Shown piece after piece: positions 17,496 through 24,367 of a stretch of DNA of 38,619 nucleotides. This DNA is from an uncultured Collinsella sp. (GTDB lineage: Bacteria; Actinomycetota; Coriobacteriia; Coriobacteriales; Coriobacteriaceae), in assembly GCA_902470805.1 (NCBI GenBank), contig CABRHX010000019.1, positions 1-38,619 on the forward strand. The letters are read 5' to 3'. The notes below the pieces were generated by a model. That model was not told the DNA's origin, did not search any database, and was given only the letters and a program-made list of their open reading frames with translations. Numbering within the stretch: the first letter of the stretch is position 1; each line of letters begins with the position of its first letter. Both the position numbers and the translations under genes were made by a program.

Positions 17496-18578
17496 ATGCT
17501 TACCAAACTCCTCTGCGAATTCGGCGCAACGGCCCTCATGATCATCTTTGGCGTGGGTGTGCACTGCGATACCGTGCTCAAGGGCACCAAGTATCAGGGC
17601 TCCGGCCACATGTTTGCCATCACCACCTGGTCTTTTGGCATCTCGGTCTGCCTGTTTGTCTTTGGCGGCGCCGTGTGCATGAACCCCGCCATGGTGCTTG
17701 CCCAGTGCATCGTCGGCTTGGTGCCGTGGAGCAGCTGCATCCCCTTCATGATTGCCGATATGCTCGGCGGCTTTGTGGGCGCCGTAATCGCTTGGCTTAT
17801 GTATGCCGATGAGTTCAAGGCTTCCGAGGGCGTCGTCGACCCCATTGCCCAGCGCAACATCTTCTCGACCAACCCCACCACCGAGGGTACGAACTATGCC
17901 CGTAACTTCTTCTGCGAGGCCATCTGCACCTTCGTGTTCATCAGCGCCATCCTTGCTGCCGCTAACCGCGCCGGCGAGAACGTTCTGATGCTTGCTATCT
18001 GCGTCGGTCTGATCGTTTGGGCTGTTGGCATGGGCATGGGCGGCATCACCGGCTTCGCCATGAACCAGGCTCGTGACCTTGGTCCTCGCATGGCTTATCA
18101 GGTGCTGCCGATCAAGAACAAGGCTGACAACAACTGGAAGTACGGCCTGCTCGTTCCTGGTATCGCTCCGTTCGTCGGTGCTATTGTGGCTGCGCTGTTT
18201 GTGCATGGTTTCTGGCATGTTCTAGTTCAAGGCTACATAGTTGTCCGCTGGCCGCATGGGGTAACTTCCCAGCGCGTCCTCGGACATGCAAAAAGGCTCG
18301 CTGCGCACTTTGTGCGGCGAGCCTTTTTGCGTCCTGCGGAGTGCGCTGGGAAGTTACCCCATGCGGACGGCTGCGGGGTCTTTGTTGCGTTCGCACAAGC
18401 AACCCAATATATATCTGAATTTGGATGGGAGGGGCTTGTTGCTGGTAGGGGCGTTGGGCTTCTGTCGACACTTTGGGATGGATTGTGCTTTGGGTTGGGG
18501 CGGCGCTTTGAGATGAGGTCGGAACTTTGGGATGAGGGGTTTACTCAGTTGAAGAGAGGCTTAATGGCTGATAGGTAG
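17496..18578 (+). CDS. larD: LarD-like lactate channel (MIP family), 3' end abnormal
   Basis: Aquaglyceroporin-family membrane channel, conserved from MLTKLLCEFGATALMIIFG to about residue 240 (AALFVHGFW). The first NPA motif is intact (MNPAM). The second is NQA (AMNQARDLGPR), comparable to the altered second motif of L. plantarum LarD, which moves lactate. It lies 49 bases after larA, as in the known larA-larD arrangement. Family proteins end near residue 240. Here the frame runs on for another 120 residues through the hairpin repeat at 18252-18366 and overlaps the convergent tetR by 34 bases. A TAG occurs one frame over at 18223-18225, so a one-base indel probably removed the native stop. 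The tail from 18216 on is not conserved protein. A sequencing or assembly error is possible. Confidence 0.85.
   Translation: MLTKLLCEFGATALMIIFGVGVHCDTVLKGTKYQGSGHMFAITTWSFGISVCLFVFGGAVCMNPAMVLAQCIVGLVPWSSCIPFMIADMLGGFVGAVIAWLMYADEFKASEGVVDPIAQRNIFSTNPTTEGTNYARNFFCEAICTFVFISAILAAANRAGENVLMLAICVGLIVWAVGMGMGGITGFAMNQARDLGPRMAYQVLPIKNKADNNWKYGLLVPGIAPFVGAIVAALFVHGFWHVLVQGYIVVRWPHGVTSQRVLGHAKRLAAHFVRRAFLRPAECAGKLPHADGCGVFVAFAQATQYISEFGWEGLVAGRGVGLLSTLWDGLCFGLGRRFEMRSELWDEGFTQLKRGLMADR
18252..18366. repeat. 115-base nested hairpin, copy 2 (bidirectional terminator candidate)
   Basis: A perfect 24-bp outer stem (18252-18275 / 18343-18366) encloses the core GTCCTCGGAC / GTCCTGCGGA, an inner 14-bp stem GCAAAAAGGCTCGC / GCGAGCCTTTTTGC (18288-18301 / 18317-18330) and the tip CGCAC-TTT-GTGCG. 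The inner stem has an A run on one side and a T run on the other, so it can terminate both the larD side and the convergent tetR side. The core matches the hairpin after ppc. Confidence 0.85.
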
Positions 18579-19084
18579 TCTTTGGCTACTTCGGCCTTAT
18601 CTGCTTGGAAGTTGTGCCAGGCCCACCATTGGACGGTGGCTACGAAGCTTGAGGCTATGTGGTGTAGTAGGAAGCTTCGGTCCATGGTGGCGGAGGGGCC
18701 GTTTGGGTCGGTAGGGACGGTTTCGGCTGCTCGTGACATGATGGTCTTGCGTAAGCAGTCGGCGAAGACGCGTGAGCCGGCGCCGGCTACGAGGGCTCGA
18801 ACGCCCTGACGGCGCTCCCAGAGGTTGTTGAGGATATGCTCGACCTGTACGAGCGGGTCGTCGAGGGGTGTACCGTCATCGTCGAGGGCATGGGTGCAGA
18901 TATCGCGCACGAGTTCAGCGAGCAGGTCATCTTTGCTTTTGAAGAGGCCGTAGAACGTGGCCCGACCTACGTGGGCGCGAGCGATGATGTCGCCGACGGT
19001 GATCTTGCCGTAATCTTCCTCGCACAGGAGCTCGGAGAACGCCGCAACGATGGCGGCACGGCTTTTTGCCTTGCGGGCATCCAT
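18545..19084 (-). CDS. TetR-family transcriptional regulator
   Basis: DNA-binding repressor of the TetR family, 179 residues. The N-terminal helix-turn-helix is clear (ITVGDIIARAHVGRATFYGLFKSKDDLL, residues 28-55, positions approximate). The C-terminal ligand domain is all-helical and ends in a Trp-rich helix (VQWWAWHNF). The ATG lies two bases after the larC stop codon, so it is the last gene of a larB-larC-tetR unit. This placement suggests autoregulation and control of the lactate racemase genes, with the inverted repeat at 20842-20875 as the likely operator (inference). The lar operon of L. plantarum uses the Crp-type regulator LarR instead, so this would be a different control circuit. 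The ligand is unknown. Confidence 0.9.
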   Translation of the reverse strand: MDARKAKSRAAIVAAFSELLCEEDYGKITVGDIIARAHVGRATFYGLFKSKDDLLAELVRDICTHALDDDGTPLDDPLVQVEHILNNLWERRQGVRALVAGAGSRVFADCLRKTIMSRAAETVPTDPNGPSATMDRSFLLHHIASSFVATVQWWAWHNFQADKAEVAKDYLSAIKPLFN

Positions 19085-19086
19085 GG

Positions 19087-20004
19087 CTATGCGTCCGCGT
19101 CAACGAGCAGACAACGGAGCGTGCCGGAGCAACCCTCGTAGGGGCGCTTACCGGCGCCGTAGCCGACGGCCTCGATGCGGTAGCGGGCCGGTAGGTGCTC
19201 GGACGTGCGCAGTGCGGCGACGATGGCGGCGCCCGTGGGCGTCACGAGCTCGCCGGCGACCGGTGCGGGCGTGAGGGCGATATTGCCTGCTTGGCATAGG
19301 TTGACGACGGCGGGCACCGGGATGGGCATAAGGCCGTGGGCACAGTGGATGGTGCCGTGACCCTCGGAGAGCGACTCGACGACAATGTCCTCGATACCCA
19401 GGTCATCGAGACAGATGGCGACCGAGCAGATGTCGACGATGGAGTCGATGGCGCCTACCTCGTGGAACATGACGGTCTCGGGCGTTTTGCCGTGGGCCTT
19501 GGCCTCGGCGGCGGCGAGTGCGGTAAAGATGGCGAGCGCGCGGCGCTTGGCGCCATCGCTTAACTGCGAGCCATCGATGATGGCGGTGACATCCGCCAAA
19601 GAACGGTGGTGATGGTGGTGGGTGTGGTGATGATCTTCGTGCTCATGGGCGTGGCCCTCATGGTCGTGCTCATGGCAGTGCTCGTGTTCGTGCCCGCCAT
19701 GGTCATGATGGTGGTGCTCATGCTCGTGCGTGTGCTCGACGGCTGCTTCGTTGCCGTAGAGCCAGGCCATATCGTGATCGTGGTTCTCGAGCTCCTCTGC
19801 AAGCTGGACGTCGAAATCGCAGGCGTCGATGCCATGCTTGTTTACGCGCGTCACGGCGATCGAAAAGCCATCGACCGGCAGCGTGGCGAGCTGCTCGCGC
19901 AGATGCTCCTCGCTGGCGCCCAGGTCGAGCAGGGCCGCGACGGTCATGTCGCCGCTGATGCCCGAGGTGCCGTCGATGATAAGCGTGTGCTGATGGTTGG
20001 ACAT
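19087..20004 (-). CDS. larC: LarC nickel-insertion protein, N-terminal domain only
   Basis: Nickel chelatase for the NPN cofactor of LarA, 305 residues. The start shows the family pattern DGTSGISGDMTVAALLDLG. MFHEVGAIDSIVDI and TPTGAAIVAAL follow. Residues 91-133 form a histidine-rich stretch with about 25 His in 43 residues, a probable nickel store. A complete LarC has about 400 residues. Without the His stretch this one has only about 260, which corresponds to LarC1. The C-terminal domain (LarC2), which carries the CTP site in the L. plantarum enzyme, is absent, and tetR starts two bases after the stop, so no frameshifted second half is hidden downstream. The ATG follows TAAGGAG, ten bases after larB. 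Either this species uses a separate LarC2 or the protein works differently. Confidence 0.9.
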   Translation of the reverse strand: MSNHQHTLIIDGTSGISGDMTVAALLDLGASEEHLREQLATLPVDGFSIAVTRVNKHGIDACDFDVQLAEELENHDHDMAWLYGNEAAVEHTHEHEHHHHDHGGHEHEHCHEHDHEGHAHEHEDHHHTHHHHHRSLADVTAIIDGSQLSDGAKRRALAIFTALAAAEAKAHGKTPETVMFHEVGAIDSIVDICSVAICLDDLGIEDIVVESLSEGHGTIHCAHGLMPIPVPAVVNLCQAGNIALTPAPVAGELVTPTGAAIVAALRTSEHLPARYRIEAVGYGAGKRPYEGCSGTLRCLLVDADA

Positions 20005-20014
20005 GGAATGCTCC

Positions 20015-20797
20015 TTAACGGGCGCAGGGCGTGCCAGCGCTCAGATGATTGATAAGACTTGCCTGATAGGCGGCACCAAAGCCGTTGTCGATATTGACGA
20101 CCGAAACGCCGCTGGCACAGGAGTTAAGCATGGCGAGCAGTGCGGCTACGCCACCAAAACTTGCGCCGTAGCCCACGCTGGTGGGAACGGCGATGACCGG
20201 ACAGCTCACCAGACCGCCGATAACGCTCGCCAGCGCGCCCTCCATGCCGGCGATGGCGATGACCACCTGCGCCTGAGCAAGTTCCTCGGCATGCGCGAGC
20301 AGGCGGTGCAGGCCGGCGACGCCCACGTCGTAGAGGCGGTCGACCTCGTTGCCATAGAACTCGGCCGTCAATGCGGCTTCCTCGGCGACGGGCAAGTCGC
20401 TCGTGCCAGCGCAGGCGACGACGATGCGTCCGTTGCCGGTAGGGGAGGGCTTGCCGCCCACGAGGGCGAGCTGTGCGTCTGGGACATATCCCAGGTCGAT
20501 GCCGTTGTCGAGGAGCTCCGAGGTGCGGGCTGCCTTTTCGGCGTCCAGGCGCGTGACCAGGATGCGCTCCTGGCCGGCATCGCGCAGCGCTTCGATAATG
20601 GCGGCAATCTGCTCGGCGGTTTTACCGGCACCGTAGACAACCTCGCCGGCCCCCTGGCGCACCCCGCGCGAAAGATCGAGCTGCGCAAAGCCCAGATCGG
20701 CGGTTGGCGCCGTCTGGATGCGCGTGAGGGCGTCGGCTGGCGCAACACTTCCGTCTGCTACGCCGCGCAGCAACTGCTCAAGATCTCGCTTATCCAT
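20015..20797 (-). CDS. larB: LarB, pyridinium-3,5-biscarboxylate mononucleotide synthase
   Basis: First enzyme of NPN cofactor synthesis: it carboxylates and hydrolyses nicotinic acid adenine dinucleotide. 260 residues. The C-terminal half resembles AIR carboxylase (PurE) and carries ACAGTSDLPVAEEA, IAGMEGALASVIGGLV and PTSVGYGASFGG. The N-terminal part (LEQLLRGVADGSVAPADAL) is the family helical domain. ATG 20797 has GAAGGGAA upstream; an in-frame ATG eleven codons earlier is less likely. It leads the minus-strand unit larB-larC-tetR. larE, the sulfur-insertion enzyme needed for NPN, is not in the window and must lie elsewhere if the pathway works. Confidence 0.93.
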   Translation of the reverse strand: MDKRDLEQLLRGVADGSVAPADALTRIQTAPTADLGFAQLDLSRGVRQGAGEVVYGAGKTAEQIAAIIEALRDAGQERILVTRLDAEKAARTSELLDNGIDLGYVPDAQLALVGGKPSPTGNGRIVVACAGTSDLPVAEEAALTAEFYGNEVDRLYDVGVAGLHRLLAHAEELAQAQVVIAIAGMEGALASVIGGLVSCPVIAVPTSVGYGASFGGVAALLAMLNSCASGVSVVNIDNGFGAAYQASLINHLSAGTPCAR

Positions 20798-20841
20798 ATA
20801 TGTTCCCTTCGACGGCGCAAAGTCTAGCACTCAAAGGGTAT

Positions 20842-20879
20842 GTTTCCGAACACTAAGACAAAATTGTTCGGAAACTATA
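20842..20879 (-). promoter_or_regulatory. Candidate lar operator and promoter
   Basis: A perfect 10-bp inverted repeat, GTTTCCGAAC (20842-20851) and GTTCGGAAAC (20866-20875), lies 45-78 bases before the larB ATG. On the minus strand a TATAGT -10 candidate (20874-20879) touches its left edge. Protein binding here should block larB transcription. The TetR protein at the end of the same unit is the obvious candidate. No copy of the site was seen upstream of larA. Confidence 0.6.
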
Positions 20880-20911
20880 GGACAGACTGATTCAATTGTT
20901 AGACGGATCGG

Positions 20912-21547
20912 CTAGTCGCGCAGGATGATGTCCATGGCGAGCATCAGGTTGCGCTCGTCGATGGCAAACGGGGCGGCCTCGCGCGTCTTGGGCTTGGCGC
21001 AAAACGCGATGCCCGTGCCCGCGGCCTGAATCATGGGGATGTCGTTGGCGCCGTCGCCGATCGCGACGGTATGGGCCATATCGACGCCGCACTCAACTGC
21101 CCAATCCAGCAGCTGGATAAGTTTGGACTCCTTGGTCACAATGTCGGCCGCCAACTTACCGGTGAGCTTGCCGTCTACGACCTCCAGACGATTGGCCAGG
21201 CAAAAATCGATGCCCGCAGCGGCCACGATCTTATCGGCGACCTCGTGAAAGCCGCCGCTTACCACGCCGACCTTCCAGCCCTTGCTGTGCGCCGAGCGCA
21301 CAAGCTCCAGCGCGCCGGGGGTAAACGTCACGCGCTCAAAGGTGCGCTCGAACACACTCTCGTCCAAGCCGGCAAGCAGCCCCACGCGCTCCTCGAGCGC
21401 CTGCTTAAAGTCGAGCTCGCCGCGCATGGCGCGCTCAGTAATCTTCGCCACTTGCTCGCCTACGCCGGCCTCCTCGCCCAACAGGTCGATGACCTCCTGG
21501 TTGATGAGCGTGGAGTCGATATCCATAACGATGAGGCGTGCAGTCAT
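20912..21547 (-). CDS. serB: Phosphoserine phosphatase SerB
   Basis: HAD-superfamily phosphatase that makes serine from phosphoserine, 211 residues, cytosolic. HAD motif I is DIDST with nucleophile Asp9 and Asp11. Motif II is VVSGGF. The conserved Lys is in the KESK region and motif III/IV is AIGDGANDIPM. Cap-domain residues (INQEVIDLLGEEAGV) follow motif I. The ATG at 21547 has GGAAAGG a few bases upstream; the open frame extends 23 codons further, but those residues are not conserved. Divergent from aspS. On the 3' side it is followed by the larB promoter region, so the lar genes may or may not be read through from serB. Confidence 0.94.
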   Translation of the reverse strand: MTARLIVMDIDSTLINQEVIDLLGEEAGVGEQVAKITERAMRGELDFKQALEERVGLLAGLDESVFERTFERVTFTPGALELVRSAHSKGWKVGVVSGGFHEVADKIVAAAGIDFCLANRLEVVDGKLTGKLAADIVTKESKLIQLLDWAVECGVDMAHTVAIGDGANDIPMIQAAGTGIAFCAKPKTREAAPFAIDERNLMLAMDIILRD

Positions 21548-21740
21548 GGCGAGCCTTTCCGAGTGCAGTTGTATTGGGGCACATTGTCGCACGCCGTGCG
21601 CCTGGGCGACGGCCACGGCGCATCAATTGTTTCGTCTCCGTCAAGTCTTTGGGCAGGAGCTACTTTTCCGCGGCACATCGACACAGGTGCGATAAGATAG
21701 AACGCCATGTCTGGCTGCGCGGTTTACGCAGGCTGGGCAA

Positions 21741-21782
21741 ATCTGTACGACGCCGCCCGGAACGACACGGGGCGGCACAGAT
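21741..21782 (+). promoter_or_regulatory. Leader hairpin before aspS
   Basis: ATCTGT / ACAGAT (21741-21746 / 21777-21782) and GCCGCCC / GGGCGGC (752-758 / 770-776) form a hairpin with a small asymmetric bulge. It ends five bases before the AAAGGAGG ribosome site of aspS. A candidate -10 (TAAGAT) lies at 21694-21699. There is no T run, so any control would act on translation or RNA stability rather than by termination. Confidence 0.45.
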
Positions 21783-21803
21783 CCATAAAGGAGGATCACT
21801 GGT

Positions 21804-23591
21804 ATGAGCCAGACCCGTCCCATCGACGAGCATTCCATGCACACCCGTACCTGCGGCGAGCTTCGCCGCGAGAACGTGGGCGAAGAGGTCACCCTCACCG
21901 GTTGGGTGAGCCGTCGCCGCGATCACGGCGGCCTTATTTTCTGCGACCTTCGCGACCGCGAGGGCATCACGCAGCTCACCTTCGACCCCGAGCACTCCGA
22001 CGGCGACGCCTTTAAGATTGCCGAGACCATGCGTCCCGAGTGGCCTATCAAGATCCACGGCGTCGTGCGCTCCCGTGGCGAGGAGACCACCAACGCCAAG
22101 CTCGCGACCGGCGAGATCGAGGTCCTGACCGACCACGCCGAGGTGCTCAACACTTCCGTCACCCCGCCGTTCCAGATCGAGGACGGCATCGAGACCAGCG
22201 AGGACACCCGTCTGCGCTATCGCTATCTGGACCTCCGTCGTCCCGAGATGATGGCAAACCTCAAGCTGCGCTCCGACTTTACCTTTGCCATTCGCGAGGC
22301 GCTGCACAACCGTGAGTTCATGGAGGTCGAGACGCCCTCCCTGTTCAAGTCCACGCCCGAGGGAGCCCGCGACTTCATCGTCCCCAGCCGCATCCAGCCG
22401 GGCAACTTCTACGCTCTGCCGCAGTCCCCGCAGCTTCTGAAGCAGCTGCTCATGGTCGGTGGCGTCGAGCGCTACTACCAGGTTGCCAAGTGCTTCCGCG
22501 ACGAGGACCTGCGTGCCGACCGTCAGCCCGAGTTCACCCAGGTCGATATCGAGATGTCCTTCGTGGACCAGAACGACGTTATGAGCGCGCTCGAAGAGGT
22601 TCTTGCCGATGCCTTCGGTCGCATGGGTGTCGAGATGCCCACGCCGCTGCGTCGTATGGACTACTGGGAGGCCATGGACACCTATGGCTCCGACAAGCCC
22701 GATACCCGCTATGGCATGCACCTGGTCGACCTGACCGACATCTTTGCCAACTCCAAGTTCAAGGTCTTTGCGACCGCCGCAAACGAGGAGGGCTCTGTCG
22801 TCAAGGCCATCAACGCCAAGGGTGCCGGTGCCTGGGCACGTGCCAAGATCGATAAGCTTGCCGGCGTGGCCTCCACGTTTGGCGCCAAGGGTCTGGCGTG
22901 GATCGCTTTCCGCGAGGACGGCTCCATCAACAGCCCCATCGTCAAGTTCTTCTCGGACGAGGAGATGGCGGCTCTGCGCGAGCGCATGGATGTCGAGCCC
23001 GGCGACCTTGTGATGTTCGCCGCCGGCCCGCGCCTGCTTTCCGACGAGATCCTGGGCGGCATGCGTTCCCACATGGCCAACGCGCTTGAGATCAAGCGCG
23101 AGGGCCACGACTTCCTGTGGGTCGTCAACTTCCCGCTGTTCCACTGGGATGAGGACCGCAAGGCCTATGCCGCCGAGCATCAGCCCTTCACCCTGCCGAC
23201 CGAGACCGACATCGCTAAGATCGAGGCCGACCCGTTGGCAGCCGGTTCTTGCACCTACGACTTTGTCATGGACGGCTTTGAGGCCGGCGGCGGCGGTATG
23301 CGTATCCACAACGCCGAGATGCAGATGTCCATGCTCAAGCTCCTGGGCTTTACCGAGGAGCGTGCCGAGTCTCAGTTCGGCTTCCTCATGGAGGCCCTCA
23401 AGTTTGGTGCGCCCCCGATGGGCGGTTTCGCTCTGGGCCTGGACCGCGTGTGCATGCTGCTCACCGGCTCCGATTCCATCCGCGACGTCATGGCATTCCC
23501 CAAGACGGCCAGCGGCTCCGACCTCATGTCGGGCGCTCCGAGTGCCGTTTCCGGCGCCCAGCTCAAGGACGTCAGCCTGCGCCTGATGTAG
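21804..23591 (+). CDS. aspS: Aspartate--tRNA ligase
   Basis: Class II aminoacyl-tRNA synthetase, bacterial type, 595 residues. Domains in order: N-terminal OB-fold anticodon-binding domain (LTGWVSRRRDHGGLIFCDLRD), class II motif 1 region, FTQVDIEMSF (motif 2 region), a GAD insertion domain around residues 300-420, and motif 3 with GGFALGLDRVCMLLTG near the C-terminus. The protein ends in LKDVSLRLM, typical of bacterial enzymes. ATG 21804 has AAAGGAGG at good spacing. Monocistronic, with a strong terminator. Whether it is a discriminating or non-discriminating enzyme (also charging tRNA-Asn) cannot be decided by eye. Confidence 0.97.
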   Translation: MSQTRPIDEHSMHTRTCGELRRENVGEEVTLTGWVSRRRDHGGLIFCDLRDREGITQLTFDPEHSDGDAFKIAETMRPEWPIKIHGVVRSRGEETTNAKLATGEIEVLTDHAEVLNTSVTPPFQIEDGIETSEDTRLRYRYLDLRRPEMMANLKLRSDFTFAIREALHNREFMEVETPSLFKSTPEGARDFIVPSRIQPGNFYALPQSPQLLKQLLMVGGVERYYQVAKCFRDEDLRADRQPEFTQVDIEMSFVDQNDVMSALEEVLADAFGRMGVEMPTPLRRMDYWEAMDTYGSDKPDTRYGMHLVDLTDIFANSKFKVFATAANEEGSVVKAINAKGAGAWARAKIDKLAGVASTFGAKGLAWIAFREDGSINSPIVKFFSDEEMAALRERMDVEPGDLVMFAAGPRLLSDEILGGMRSHMANALEIKREGHDFLWVVNFPLFHWDEDRKAYAAEHQPFTLPTETDIAKIEADPLAAGSCTYDFVMDGFEAGGGGMRIHNAEMQMSMLKLLGFTEERAESQFGFLMEALKFGAPPMGGFALGLDRVCMLLTGSDSIRDVMAFPKTASGSDLMSGAPSAVSGAQLKDVSLRLM

Positions 23592-23615
23592 GCAAGCGGC
23601 TACATATTGCCCGTT

Positions 23616-23648
23616 GCGAGGGAAGGACGCGTGCCTTCCCTCGTTTTT
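23616..23648 (+). terminator. Intrinsic terminator of aspS
   Basis: GCGAGGGAAGG pairs with CCTTCCCTCG around ACGCGTG and is followed by six T. It lies about 25 bases after the aspS stop. Confidence 0.93.
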
Positions 23649-23682
23649 TATGCGCCGAGGTTGTGAGGACATGGGGTGACCG

Positions 23683-23800
23683 GACGTCGAGGAAACTGCG
23701 TCCCAGAATCCAGCCAAATAACGGGTCGCACTTTCCGGTTGAGCCTTCTGGCGGAAACTATGTCCCATCATTGACGCTCGAAATGGGATGCGGTTTCCGT
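23683..23800. repeat. Intergenic element with four related 15-mers in inverted pairs
   Basis: The motif GGAAACTGCGTCCCA (23691-23705) recurs as GGAAACTATGTCCCA (23753-23767) and, on the other strand, at 23784-23798 and in a shortened form at 23723-23736. The order is plus, minus, plus, minus, so the outer pair and the inner pair can both form stems (outer: 15 positions with two G-T pairs; inner: TTTCCG / CGGAAA plus further partial pairing). It lies between the aspS terminator and the HPr gene, where no coding was seen. Confidence 0.65.
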
Positions 23801-23825
23801 CTCGCCCTCAACAAGCATCTAACGC

Positions 23826-23831
23826 TACAAT
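23826..23831 (+). promoter_or_regulatory. Candidate -10 box of the HPr gene (TACAAT)
   Basis: TACAAT lies 55 bases before the HPr ATG and just after the repeat element. The -35 region (around 23803-23808) is a poor match, so this is tentative. Confidence 0.35.
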
Positions 23832-23885
23832 AACTACCACGTGGCTGGGTTTGCCGGCCGAATGTGCGATGTCGTGGGAGGGGAC

Positions 23886-24134
23886 ATGGTCGAGTTTACA
23901 AAGACGATTAAAGATCCGTTGGGATTACATGCCCGCCCGGTTGCGCTGCTCTATGACATCATTGCCAAGCATCGTAGCGACGTGTCAGTCAGCATCGGCG
24001 ATCGCAACACGGATGGCCGCGACGTTATGGGCCTCATGGCTCTCTACGGCGAGTGCGGCGAGGACATCATCTTCCGCGTTTCGGGCGTGGATGAGGCTTC
24101 CTGCGTTACGTCGATTAGAAACCTCTCGCTTTGA
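23886..24134 (+). CDS. HPr-family phosphocarrier protein with Asp46
   Basis: Small phosphocarrier of the PTS HPr family, 82 residues. The active-site region is intact: DPLGLHARPVALL with His15 and Arg17. At the regulatory site, where Gram-positive HPr has Ser46 in the pattern SIMG, this protein has Asp46 (GRDVMGLM). It therefore cannot be phosphorylated there by HPr kinase and may resemble the phosphoserine form permanently. It is slightly short at the C-terminus (typical length 85-88). ATG 23886 has GGGAGGGG just upstream; an in-frame ATG 15 codons earlier lacks support. It stands alone, away from other pts genes. It could be the general HPr of the cell or an HPr-like regulator. Confidence 0.9.
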   Translation: MVEFTKTIKDPLGLHARPVALLYDIIAKHRSDVSVSIGDRNTDGRDVMGLMALYGECGEDIIFRVSGVDEASCVTSIRNLSL

Positions 24135-24141
24135 GCGTAAC

Positions 24142-24174
24142 AATGTGACAAAGGGACAGTCCCTTTGTCACATT
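24142..24174. repeat. Perfect 33-base palindrome with the AAAGGGACAG word
   Basis: Sixteen-base arms (24142-24157 and 24159-24174) surround a single base. The sequence starts AATGTGACAAAGGGAC and returns as its complement. It lies eight bases after the HPr stop and may help terminate transcription. Related words occur in the hairpins at 27422-27448 and 36829-36861. Confidence 0.8.
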
Positions 24175-24187
24175 TATATTGGTATCA

Positions 24188-24227
24188 AAAGGCACCGCAA
24201 AGAGATGGTCTTTGCGGTGCCTTTGTT
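24188..24227 (+). terminator. Terminator after the HPr gene
   Basis: AAAGGCACCGCAAAGA (24188-24203) pairs perfectly with TCTTTGCGGTGCCTTT (24209-24224) and a short T-rich run follows. It separates the HPr gene from the feo island. Confidence 0.85.
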
Positions 24228-24271
24228 TCGTATAGGAAACTTTTTCGAAATCTGAATGGGGACCCTTTCCA

Positions 24272-24325
24272 AAAAGTTAACCACGTGCTAGTTTACTAAA
24301 GCGAACATAGACGTGGTTAACTTTT
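24272..24325 (+). promoter_or_regulatory. Inverted repeat at the feoA promoter
   Basis: A perfect 15-bp inverted repeat, AAAAGTTAACCACGT (24272-24286) and ACGTGGTTAACTTTT (24311-24325), ends 42 bases before feoA. Its AT-rich arms contain AAGTTAAC, which is similar to the AAGTTAG half-site before feoB. It is a candidate metal-responsive operator or leader hairpin for the feo operon. Confidence 0.55.
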
Positions 24326-24367
24326 ATCGCGTCGATGTTGAGGACGAACTGACGTTAGGAGCCACTC

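Noticed and set aside
19606..20052. Plus-strand open frame of Val/Met-rich sequence opposite larC
   Set aside because: It is the complement of the His-rich codons of larC, not an independent membrane protein.
21660..23771. 703-residue minus-strand open frame opposite aspS
   Set aside because: Antisense shadow of aspS that also crosses its terminator and promoter.
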